Translations under genes and position numbers: made by a program
Assembly: GCA_000310025.1 (NCBI GenBank)
Contig: FN648340.1
Span: 191,135-255,134, forward strand
DNA length: 64,000 nt
DNA from: Ectocarpus siliculosus
Taxonomy: Eukaryota; Sar; Phaeophyceae; Ectocarpales; Ectocarpaceae
Direction: 5' to 3'
Notes under the pieces: model-generated
Databases searched by the model: none
What the model was told of the DNA's origin: nothing
Seen by the model: the letters and a program-made list of their open reading frames with translations, nothing else
Shown here: piece by piece, positions 12,201-21,300 of the stretch
How positions within the stretch are numbered: the first letter of the stretch is position 1
Layout: each line of letters opens with the position of its first letter

Positions 12201-14077
12201 CCATGATGTTCGACAGGCAGCTGGCCGACCTGGGTGTGTTCTGTCTCAAGCTCTTGCAAAGTCACGAATCTACGAAGCCATTAAGTTCCGCCGCAGTTCT
12301 TCTCCGGGAAGGCATTGGGAGGGGATCATCACGACATTTTCGACCTACTGGCAGTTGAGAAATTTGAATGAAGACAGTATGCTACTGCGATGTCGGCAAA
12401 ACTGATATTCGTTTTCAGAAAACGAGACGGACCATCTCCACGGGGTCATCAGCTTTGCCGAAAACGAAGTAGTACATAGCGCCGTCATGCAGCGTCTCCT
12501 CTGCCCGTTTGTCTGTGGTCGTGATGATCCCCTCCCAACAACTTGTCGGAGATGGACTGCAGCAGGACCTAGCTTCGTCGATGCTCGATAGCAAGATTTT
12601 GATAGAACACGCCCAGGCCGCCAGTTGCCTGTCGTGCGTCTTGGGGGCGATACTCCCTTGGCAATAAGTGACTCCCTGTTAATGCCATCGCTCCAACTCC
12701 CATGTCAGGATTGATGCAATAAAGGGTGGCTGCAAAGCCGTGAAGCTTTGCATAGGCCCTGGCGTTTGCTACAAATTGGCCGAAGTTGTCGTTTCCCATT
12801 TAACGAGAGGCACCCCCGTCGTAGCACCGAAGTTAAGATGTCGCCCTAGCAGACAGTGGGGCGTGTGGTCAGCTTCCGTGGGAGCACGCTACTAACCCAT
12901 GCGGTTCTCGCCTTCATCGGCGACGGTGTCCGACGTTGTCGATGACGCGGCTTACTCGCTTCACCAGTGGTGTCTGGCGCCTGCTGCGCCGGACTCCCCC
13001 GTGCTGCAGGAACTACTGTTTGGGGTGAGATCGTTCACAACTAAGACGATGCGTTCTTTCCTGAGACTCTTGTATTCTTCCATGATTTGAGCCTTCTCTA
13101 CCTCTTAACGTAATATTTCGTAATCGCGGGCCCGTATTGTACAAGGCACAAAAGCTGCTGCTAGTTTTCTTCTCTCGCCTTATCGACAAGCACGCCGCCC
13201 GCTGTCCGCTCGTGCTGCTGTCCTACGGGTTTGATGAACCCCACGTTCTTAAAGCGCTTCTTGAGCCCGGAGATCAAGCCCAGGCTGACCGTGGTCTTGC
13301 CCACGTGCTGCCTGATTTGTTGTTGTTGTTGTTGGCGGTGTTAATGGCTTGTGTGTTAGCGACTCTAACCCGGTAGCCGAATGATGTGAGAGTGGAGCCC
13401 CCCGGGGGCTCGAAGCATTAGACTATTATATAGTCCGGGCTACAGCAGTAGTAGTTTTTTGGCTTTTTGTTGCTGATTTTGTCCGGCACTTACTTGTAGA
13501 CTACAGCAGAAACTACATTGTGCACTTTGAAGTACTTTTAGCATGCCGCACAACAAGGGCAAAAACAGGTTTCGCGTGATTGTGCTCATTTACGGATGAT
13601 ACAAGGGGCTACCCAGCAAAAGCAAACCCTCGAAGCAACCGTGTACAGCCAGGATACATGTATTGTACCCACCGCTGTACACAGCCGACACAGACCGGCA
13701 ACCGGAGCTGCAAAAAATCCAAGGAGCAGGATCAGCAGCAGTTACATGTACATTTTTTCGATAGAGCGTTTTGTCATCCTCCTTATGGAGACAGCAGCTG
13801 CAAAGACACCCGCAAGGGGGCTGATCCTGACAGCTGAACGCGTGCATACAAGCCATGCTTGCTTTCCAAAAGGATACGGTCATGGACGCCGCTACAGCAG
13901 GGTAGACTGCGGTGTACAGCAGTAGACATGACTTGCATTACATGTACCGAGTTTCAACCAACACCTTCAACTGGCTCTCTCAAACTCCAAACTCTGGTTC
14001 GAGAGGTCAGACATGGTCGTCAGTCACCCTCACCTGGTCGCTGCAACGAACAGCACCTTTTTACCGGCATTGTTCAT
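270..14077 (-). CDS. BioD-like P-loop + DRTGG domain protein (phosphotransacetylase N-terminal-like), 10 exons, 381 aa
   Basis: Exons, 5' to 3' on the minus strand: 14077-14034, 13311-13179, 10982-10833, 9448-9362, 5201-5067, 4575-4520, 2672-2512, 2174-2056, 1602-1457, 384-270. They sum to 1146 nt and every junction is phase-consistent. The start ATG has an in-frame TAG directly upstream. A P-loop variant, ATRQHVGKTT, lies at residues 13-22, followed by FIKPVGQQH (40-48), MSPVLIPAGYTRDYIDGKI (78-96), VVVLEGTGHTAVGS (117-130) and GGLGSAYDELELNR (153-166). These are the hallmark blocks of the BioD-like AAA_26 fold fused to a DRTGG domain (about 205-345; THCTRDDIVLGFLAHAR, GGAMVLTG). In bacterial phosphotransacetylase this pair precedes the catalytic PTA domain, which is absent here: the last exon ends in EPHIDFDTLL and a stop. 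The catalytic role is therefore unknown; a nucleotide-binding regulatory protein is plausible. Two introns use GC donors (after 13179 and 1457). Reading through the second would end the protein four codons later. Confidence 0.88.
565..710. repeat. Imperfect hairpin in intron 9 of the DRTGG-domain gene
   Basis: CGATTGCTCCACAACC and GGCTGCCAACG near 567-601 reappear inverted near 672-710 (CGTTGGCAGCC, GTGGAGCAATCG). The unpaired centre is about 70 bases. No coding signal was seen on either strand. Confidence 0.6.
2655..2845 (-). repeat. Three tandem copies covering the 3' splice site of exon 7
   Basis: A block of about 47 bases containing the acceptor CTGCGCAG and the first 15 or so bases of exon 7 of the DRTGG-domain gene occurs at about 2655, 2728 and 2796. 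The CAGCTGCGCAG cores begin at 2670, 2745 and 2808. The copy at 2672 is the true exon edge because it alone continues into the conserved coding sequence. Confidence 0.8.
3650..4310. other. GC-rich intronic stretch, no gene seen
   Basis: Within intron 6 of the minus-strand gene, 3650-3790 and 4070-4310 are far richer in G and C than their surroundings, with homopolymer G and C runs near 4098 and 4180. Open frames here have no recognisable motifs. Confidence 0.5.
5743..6425. mobile_element. Inverted-repeat element (5809-6360) bounded by 66-bp direct repeats
   Basis: A 32-bp inverted repeat (5809-5840 and 6329-6360) brackets about 490 bp that includes the degenerate tRNA-like sequence. Directly outside lie 66-bp direct repeats (5743-5808 and 6360-6425) with a single mismatch. 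A partial second copy of the inverted repeat lies at 5841-5866. No transposase is encoded, so this is a non-autonomous element or an insertion-coupled duplication. Confidence 0.65.
6261..6331 (-). pseudogene. Degenerate tRNA-like sequence inside an inverted-repeat element
   Basis: A perfect T arm (GTGAG TTCGAAT CTCAC) and a D-arm-like GCTATGGTTAGC are present. The acceptor arms do not pair and the anticodon arm (GCCTT/AAGGT) leaves an 8-base loop. A T10 run follows. It abuts the right terminal inverted repeat of the 5809-6360 element. Confidence 0.4.
6636..6707 (-). tRNA. Initiator-type tRNA-Met (CAT)
   Basis: A full cloverleaf reads on the minus strand: a 7-bp acceptor stem (TGGCACG with CGTGCCA), a D stem GCGC/GCGT, a 5-bp anticodon stem CGAGG/CCTCG around loop CTCATAA, and a 5-bp T stem CCAGG/CCTGG around loop ATCGAAA. 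The A54 T-loop and the segment GTGGCGCAG are eukaryotic initiator hallmarks. A run of seven T follows two bases after the discriminator and can act as a Pol III terminator. The gene lies inside intron 4 of the DRTGG-domain gene, on the same strand. Confidence 0.88.
7160..9050 (+). mobile_element. Ty1/copia-like LTR retroelement fossil (broken, internally deleted)
   Basis: A polypurine tract (8578-8586) is followed at 8587 by TGATATGGAAATATTGGC, a copia-style LTR start. Just upstream (8486-8512) YKHIRYVP resembles the end of copia RNase H. A second LTR-start-like segment lies at about 7161. A Cys-His-rich, possibly gag-derived segment occupies about 7720-8290. A TATA-like stretch lies near 9006-9015. 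The 3' LTR boundary is not resolved. Most of pol is missing; the element is old and broken. Confidence 0.45.
7183..7849. repeat. Foldback palindrome 1
   Basis: Arms 7183-7499 and 7528-7849 are inverted copies at roughly 90% identity around a 28-base centre. Both arms keep the same small frame (for example LPKKSQFIRE, RRRGLLPFL) and a Cys-rich SDTGTGSCCKECGH segment. It sits in intron 4 of the DRTGG-domain gene and overlaps the LTR-element fossil. Confidence 0.8.
9527..9745 (-). repeat. SINE-like retroposon, copy 2, with A-box head
   Basis: The minus strand carries the same body as bases 1-112 followed by a 17-base poly-A (T run at 9527-9543). About 70 bases upstream of the conserved body, a perfect Pol III A box (TGGCCTAGTGG, 9719-9729) suggests a tRNA-derived head. 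No convincing B box was found. It lies in intron 3 of the DRTGG-domain gene, just downstream of the two tRNA-like sequences. Confidence 0.55.
9772..9848 (-). pseudogene. Degenerate tRNA-like sequence directly downstream of the Ile(GAT)-type gene
   Basis: A D-arm-like segment (GGTGGTCTGGTTGG) and a T-arm-like GGGGTTCGAATCCC are in the right order and spacing. The acceptor halves do not pair, the outer T stem is mismatched, and the best anticodon loop would read CTA. It starts a few bases after the terminator of the Ile-type gene, so a dicistronic origin is possible. Confidence 0.45.
9858..9930 (-). tRNA. tRNA-Ile (GAT)-like gene
   Basis: On the minus strand: D stem GCTC/GAGC, anticodon stem CGGCT/AGCCG with loop CTGATAA (anticodon GAT), T stem CCGGG/CCCGG with loop TTCGAAC. 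The acceptor GCCCCCA pairs with TGGGAGT apart from one C-A mismatch and one G-T wobble. A T7 run just downstream can serve as Pol III terminator. GAT is unusual for nuclear tRNA-Ile, where AAT is normal, so it may be organelle-derived, decaying, or retroposon-related. It lies in intron 3 of the DRTGG-domain gene. Confidence 0.65.
11780..12800. repeat. Two diverged copies of one sequence in inverted orientation
   Basis: Plus-strand 12060-12335 and minus-strand 12790-12520 share alignable stretches (CGACAGGCA, then GGAGGGGATCATCACGAC) over about 250 bases, at roughly 75-80% by eye. The minus copy keeps an open frame (FGQFVANARAYAKLHGF, ATLYCINPDMGVGAM). The plus copy does not keep that frame. 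Family unknown; probably a decayed mobile element in intron 2 of the DRTGG-domain gene. Confidence 0.5.
12811..12897 (+). pseudogene. Possible 5S rRNA-like relic
   Basis: CACCGAAGTTAAG followed at about the right distance by GTGTGGTCAGCTTCCGTGGGA recalls the internal control region and loop E/helix V part of 5S rRNA. The 5' third is not recognisable. It could be a fragment of a 5S-derived retroposon or chance. Confidence 0.3.
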
Positions 14078-14413
14078 CTATGTCAACGGAGAAACGGCAG
14101 CGCAGCAGTGCCTGTTGAATCGGCGCGTGCACGAGAGGGATACCCAGCACCCCGGACCCGTCAGACAGGACTATACGGACCGCCTGCGCATAGGAGGTGT
14201 AAGAAAATGCATCCGCGGCGCCCCTTCTCGATTCAGAGAGTTGTGCCACACACAGCAGTCTGTCCGTTGCTGTTGTCTTCTGTACTTGCTGCAGCGGAGA
14301 GCCGAGCGTATAGCCCGACCTCTCTGGAAAATACTGCTGTGCTGACGTCCAGAGGAGGCGACGAAAACCACGACGTTGAAGACGAGCGCTGCTCAGGCTG
14401 CTGACCCATCTCC
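14078..14413. promoter_or_regulatory. Bidirectional promoter interval between the DRTGG-domain gene and NCAPD3
   Basis: Only 336 bp separate the two divergent start codons (minus-strand ATG at 14077, plus-strand ATG at 14414), so both promoters and 5' UTRs must lie here or reach into the neighbouring first exons. No TATA box stands out. Open frames here on both strands show no recognisable domain and are treated as chance. Confidence 0.6.
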
Positions 14414-17400
14414 ATGGGATCTTTGATCGATCAGACGGAGGCCGCTCTCGCCAGAGTGCTGAGCTTGTGCAGCAGCGGTCCCGTCGGGGAGCAGGACGTA
14501 GATGCTCTCCAACGCCATGATGAGGCAGCACTGGCGTTGCTTGATATCAACGACGATGATGCCATCAAGGTGGGGGGGTTGTGATGGAAGAGATGTGGAG
14601 CAAACAAACGCAACGTGCACCGACAGCAGTAGCATGTCCCCGAAGATTTGTGAAGGGCGTGTGTCTCTTTCAATCGCCCGCAGGCAGAGGGTCACAAGGC
14701 AACACAATGCAACCTTCTAAAGCTGAAAGCACCTCACAGAATAGAGCTTGATGGACGGCCGTGTTGGGTCTCAGGTTCTGTACCGCTCTTTGTCGGAACA
14801 TAGTGGAAGTCCGTACAGCGCTCTCTCTTCAAAACTTGACAACTTGACAAAATTGCACAATTGCCGTTGGTGCTTTTTCTTCGAACCCCCATTTTCGCTG
14901 CGGAGCCAGCAAATTTCCCGGCAGAGACTACAATGAGGTAATCACCAACGTGACCAACACTTGCCACAACGCCCACGACCGTCGACAGCACTTTGCCTAC
15001 TTCTGATGTGGTTTTATACACACAACACCCCTTTTGAAAGTTACAGAACATGACAACAGAGGAAGCGACCCGTGTTCACCCGCTTGAAGCTCATGTTGTA
15101 CAGCACACGCTTGTTCCAATTCTCACAGCAGCAGTTTGTTTGATGCAACTCCGGTATTGTACGCGTAGTACGAGTGTCGTCTCAGCTGCTCAAGTATGTG
15201 CACACTATCATGGTTCTGAGCTTGCAAGGCAGCAGGAATTGTGCTACACCGAGAGGTTATCTTTGACGGGGGTGCCAGGCACTAGCGTTGCTTCTGCTGC
15301 TCGGCAACGGCAACGGCAACAGCTGCGGTTTGTTCGTAAACTCGGTAGTTTTTTTTTTGTCCATGAAGCGGTCACAGCCCTATCACATCACTGAGTTGTA
15401 GCTACGTTCGGGTTTCCATATGTGTGGAGAGGCGACGATCCAGAATCACGCAGAAGAGCGTTCTCCCGAGATCCATGCTGCGCGTCTCTCTACGGCCCTC
15501 GAAAAAAACACCACACTATTTTGGTGTATCACAAGGACGCGCGCTCTCAGAACCACCGTCACCAACCCAGGTATTAATAGTTGATTCCACGGTTTCGAAC
15601 ATCCGAAGGGTTCGAAGATGGATGCCTTTACGGTTCTGGGGCGACCCAAGCGGTAGCAGCTACCACTGTTGTGTGTGAACAATGCTGTGAATCTTGGCTT
15701 CCAGAGCTATCGGTAGCTGAGCAACCAAGGGTCTACGTAAGAACCGGGCGGCACCCAATCAACTTCCCGTCTACAGGCAAACGCGATTCTCCGTGTGGTG
15801 CACTCTCTCAACAAGCCCACCGCTGCCGCCGATGTTTTGTCTCAGGCGCTTGGGCCGTGGATCAAGTGCCTGGAGGCATGGTCCCGGAAGACCAATGCCG
15901 CCCAAGGGGGAGAGGAAGGACCCTGGACTACCGTTACCCAACCCTGCACGGCCGTCCTCTCGAGAGCCGACCCCTCGTCGGAGACGCCGCCGCCGCCCCC
16001 TGGAACTCCCCCCCTCGCCGCCCACAAGGCTCTAACCGTCATCCTTTTCCGGGTGATGCTCCTAGGGGAGGAAACGGAGGGGTCCCCCCACCGCAACCCC
16101 TCCCCGGCGGCGTGGGCGGCCGCTCGCGCCTACCTCCTCATGCTCTCGCTCCCCGGCGCAGCGCCGTACGGCGTGCTGCAGTCCGCGGTGCTGGGAATGG
16201 TGCTCACCAACCTCCGCTCCTGGTGCCGCAACTCCGGCGTCTACCGTCCCGGAGGGGGGGGGGCTCCGGGAGTGGAAGGGGGCGGGGTGGGGAGGAAGAA
16301 GGGCCCCCAGAAGCGCAGGCGGGGGAAAGACGCCGAGGAAGGCGAGGATGGCGACAGCAGTGACGGCGGCGACGAGGCGGGGCCCCGCGGAGTGGGGCGG
16401 TGCGCGGCCGGGGGTGGTGGGAGATGGTCTGGCGGAGAGGTGCTCGCGTGTCTTGAGCTGCTCAAGTCCTGCCTCGCTTGCGTGCCGCTGGAGTCCCACC
16501 AGGTTAGGTGCTGGTGCTTCGCATTGGTTGGGCGACTTCCAGCCCTGTTGTTGAAGGTGGTCGACGCTTTGAAATCATCGCTCTTTGGTTCTACGTGCCC
16601 ACAATTTAGACCTTTGCCAATGGTGCACTGAAGGTAGACCGTCGGGGGGAACAGGAAGCGGCATACACCCCTTACTGCCGTTCCGCGCTATTCCGTTGAC
16701 GACAAATGAATTATATTGGCCTTTGGGCTGTTGAATTAAGAGGACCTTTGCTCGATACGGAAAATTTTTCAATAAGAAGGTTTCAGACGTGATTGCACTC
16801 TTTGAAACAGTACCCGTCCTTTTCGTAGATTTGTCCTGTAGTCGATGGTTTCTTGGCCAAACGCTCAAGAGTGTTCATGGAACAGCTCCTGGCCAGAAAT
16901 GTGTTGCGAACATTCTATTTCGGCAGCAGACCGACTTTATCGGGGCCCTCTGCTTTTCGTTTGATCGTTTTGGCAGAAGAAATTGCTTGCATTACACCGC
17001 CCTGACAAATCATCTTCGAGAGCGGGGAAATACCGCCTCTCCCTGGTTAGTTCACGCCAGGTTGTTGAGGAAAAATTCCAGTCGTTTGGGGGTCGCCGGA
17101 AGGTTCATTAACCCCGCGGAACATATCTACACAGAGGCGAAAATCATGGCAAGAGTTCTCCCTTGAACGACAAGCATGTGAGCATCCTCCCCTTAGGGAG
17201 CGAGCATGTAATTACCCTCCTCTCCCCGCCTGCCCTCGTGCTCACTTGTTTTCGTTATTTTAGGAATTGGTGGTTAAGCTTAGCGAGGTTCTGGTCGGTG
17301 TGTCGGTCGTCGCCGCCATCGAGGGGCCTGCCTCCCTGGCCGACCTGGCCTCGGCAAGCATGGTCGGCCTCGTGACTGGGGCTTCGGGCCACACGGAGGT

Positions 17401-18281
17401 CGTCCAAGGAGTCGTGCTGCAGGCGCTGATGCCGGTGATCCTCATGACTACGGGAAAAGCAGACGTTCCCCCGAGGTAAGCGAAACTCAATCGGTTTATA
17501 ACCCGAACCCTTGGTACTTCGGTTTGGCTTGCTTCCTCTAGAGAAAAGTTCACTAATAAATCCGTTGGTGGTTGGGCGCTCTGCGTAGTTCGTTGGGCGT
17601 ACAATTGTACAGATTTCGGAGGTAATCAAGTTGTCAGTCTTTTCTTCGTTGGGTGCTTTGATACTGGGCAACACAAGATTCGATGACGGAATGTCCCATC
17701 GATGGCCACGTCTAACCTAATGTCGTGCCTCCTGCTACTTGGCGACCCTCTCAGGAGCCGGGATTGCGTCAAGGCTCACAACAGCGCCATCGACACCGCC
17801 AAGGCAATCGCCGCTGCTCTCAGAAACGCCGCCACGAAAAACGGCTACAAAACCCGGGGGGGGACGCCAAGCACCCCCGGGCAATCCACCGACGTGCTTT
17901 CCGAAGGCGGCCTAGCATCGCAATCGCCCTCGGCCACGACTCCGGCGGGAGGGGGGGATGATACCTCCGCGTCCCCTACCGGGGATGATTCGAGTGTATC
18001 CCCTGGTGGAGGGCCTGTTGTGGTGGTCGGGAAGAAAGGAGACGGTGATGGGCAAACCGGCACTGGCGGAGATGGTGGCAAACCCGTCTTGACCCTGTTG
18101 CAGCATCTGTGCGTGTCTTCGCCCGAGCGGGCGGAGGGCAGGGCGAGGCTCGCGGAAGGGTTGGCGGCGTTGCTGCCGGAGCTGGAGGAGCCCGACCGTG
18201 TTCGCTTCGTGGTTTTCCTGGCCAAGGTGTGCTGCTGCTGCTGCTGCTGTTATTATTGTTGTTGTTGTTGGTGGTGTGTTG

Positions 18282-18322
<41 letters not shown>

Positions 18323-21300
18323 AAGTTATTGTTGCTGGGGCTGTTGTTGTTTTTGGTGGTGTTACTGCCGTCTTTATGCTCTTCTTCGTCGTTGTTGTTT
18401 TTAAGTTTTTTATTTTTGCGAATATGAATCAACTGCAGATACTGCTGCTGTTAGGAGTGGGCGGGTGTCTCGCTTGTCTCCACGGGACGGCAGTTGTAGT
18501 TGAAATCAGTTGATTGCGCATTGGTTGTTTCCCGCAGCTCAAGAACTAGTTGCTGCCCGCAAACGGTGCTCTCGAAGTTAGCGTTGGTAAAGCTGGCTAT
18601 TCATGACCACCACACCAACCTAATCGAGTCTCGTCGTCGACGACTACTACAACCGGAACCCTTCCCCGACTCGTACACGAAACCAGCTTTCGCGCAGCGC
18701 CAAGATCGTGCACCGCGGGTTCTCCGTAGAACTGTCGTCTCGCCTTCTCACGGAGGACTGGCCTTGGGCTACCGACGACAGCAGTAGCGCCGATGGCAGC
18801 GGTGAAGGAGCGGCTGTTTCGACGCCGCGCGCTAACGGGGATGCCGACGGCCCGTCCCCGTGTTTGACGGATGGAGGCGGTAGGACGATGCTCGATCTGG
18901 TGGTTGCAAGGGCGGCAGACACGGCTCCGACGGTTAGGTGAGGACGAGGAAACTGAAAAGCTGTTCAGAATAATTAGTTTTGTTTCTGGCGATGTACTTC
19001 TCGACTTTCTTCTTTTTGTCGAGTACGAGTACGGCCATTTTTGTGCGCTGTTTAATGTACTGTGTTTTTTGACGATGTATTCCCTATTATGATTTTGATT
19101 TTTTGTCGAGGACGAGTGCGGCCCTTGTAGTGAAGTACATCGGGATCGACTCTTGCTTCATTCTGATGGCGTGCGTGTGATCATCTTTGACTGCGGTTGA
19201 CGTTCCACGAAGAACAGCTGCATCATCACGGAATCCCTCCAGCACCCTCGGTCGCTTGACGTTTTACTCAACACTTGCACATGCCTCCTTCTTTCAGCGT
19301 TTTTTTTTTCAATATCTTTGGCTGTGTGTGGTTGACAGGTCGAAAGCGGCGTCGACTCTCTCAGAAGTCCTCTCGGGAATCCAGGGGCGCCGCAGCGGGT
19401 ACAAGGGGGGGGCGTTCCAACAGGCGGTGATGGAGGCGTGCGGGTGGGGGGAAGCGGGGATGGAACGGCGTCACGACGGGCCTCTGCTCGAGACCATCCG
19501 TACCAGAGTCGAGGTGTGTATGAATTTGCATTTTTATATCGTTTTGTTTCAAGCTGACAGCAGTGTTGATGCCACGTTCGATTTATTTTGGATTTCATTG
19601 TGGGTACCACGATACTGCTGTCCTAGTTTGTGTTGTTACGATATTTTTTCGTATTTTTTTTTCAGCAGAAAACTCGCACATACAAGAACCCTAGATTCGT
19701 TCGATAGCTGTGACCCTCTGCACGCTATTCCTCACTTGTTTCCTCGCGGCGAAATACGCCGACCCTGTTTGTGTCCGTCTTCAACCCTTCGTCAACGTAG
19801 ACGAGTCAGTTGTGAACAAAGGAGGACATCGTCCTCGGTAGATGTTCGGCAGATGGGGACCTTGGAAGACGGTGAGCTCCATATTGTCTCGTCGTCGACC
19901 CCACTACTGTGAAAAAAGAAGAAATCAATCGTTCTCGGCAGACGTTGGGGAGATGAGGACCTTTTGTAAAACGTCACCTCCACATATGTATTCAACCGCG
20001 GGCTCTTTTCGATTTTTTTTTGGATCGTCAACAACAGGACGAAAAGGCGAACGTTCGGAGGAATGCGGTGCCGGCGCTGGAGGCTATCCTTAAGCTTTCT
20101 CCTGCCTTTTCGGGCGGTCGGGCATCCGCGGACGGCGGTGAGGCTGCGATCGGGAAGGAGCACGAGGCCGACTTCGAGCTCCTGCAGGAGAGGTGCAACG
20201 ACATGTCGCTCTCCACCCGCAAGGTAATAACAGGACTGGTTTACGCCAGCAGCTGCTTTGGACGGGCAGACAACGCACACCTGGAGGCACGGCGGGGTGT
20301 TTGCGTAGGATACCACACCCCCTGGACCTATTTTTAAATCTGGGTTGCTCCACGACGAAGAGTGCGCCAGGATCGAATTATGCTTGTGCGGAACGCTTGC
20401 TTTCTCGACGAAACGGCTCCAGCGCCGCCGCTCTTGGCACCGTCATCTTGTTTTTGTGGCACACTATTCGAGATTTTAGACTTGGTTCAGGGGATGTGGT
20501 ATCTTGCGTATGCAACCTGCGAAGATGTACTGCTGTATGATGCAGCGGTGGCCGCTAGGCGTACAAACGCACGCGTACCGTATGTATGCAGTGTCAAGCT
20601 GTGTTGGTTGTTCGATCCTTTGCTGATTGCATTGATTTGGCGCAGTTGTTCGTGCCGTCGACGTCGCCTAGGCGTGAGCGCATGTCGCATACTTCCACGC
20701 ACGCACGAAGGCGTACTAAGGCTGTGCGTGACCTTAACCTGACCACCCCTGCCTGTTTTCCTGCTTCAAAACGGCCATTGCCCTAGTCTCACCAACAACC
20801 TGCACCGTATCCATTCATGTACATTGGCAACCTGTCGAACATTTCAGGCGGCCATGGGGGCACTATCTTCGCTTCTCATGCTGAGGCCGTCGGACGAGTC
20901 GCTACAGAAGGCCTGGGTGTCGTCCGTTCTTCCACTCGCGGGGGACCCCGAGCAAACCTGTCAGGTACAACACTACCTTATACTGCTGTAGTACTACGCA
21001 AGATAACACACTCACGTTAGATAGCACCCCCCGTCCCCCATACAAGACCTGCACCCAGCGGTGTTAATTTTACGAGTGACTAGGAGCCCAACACGTAAAC
21101 CTGCTCTCTGATCAAGTAATAGGGCGACTAATGCACCGCAATACCGCATCCTCTGACGGAACAATGTACCGGGTGCTTGCTTCATGGAAGCCATAATATT
21201 GCAGAATGGCGGGGTACTGACAATAGTTGCGTTGGGTGCTTGGCTACCGACCGATACACGCACGAGGTTTTTCGAGTAATCTACGATCGATAGTAGAGGA

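Noticed and set aside
11779-12405. A 208-codon plus-strand frame
   Set aside because: No recognised domain. The homologous inverted copy keeps a different frame, so this frame is not the conserved one.
15581-16363. A 260-codon plus-strand frame overlapping NCAPD3 exon 2
   Set aside because: It is the shadow of exon 2 in another frame. The exon 2 frame aligns with the NCAPD3 N-terminus and joins exons 1 and 3 in phase.
17702-18427. Leucine/cysteine-rich extension of NCAPD3 exon 4
   Set aside because: It arises from the CTG/TTG tract after a clear GT donor at 18227. Exon 5 continues the conserved sequence in phase.
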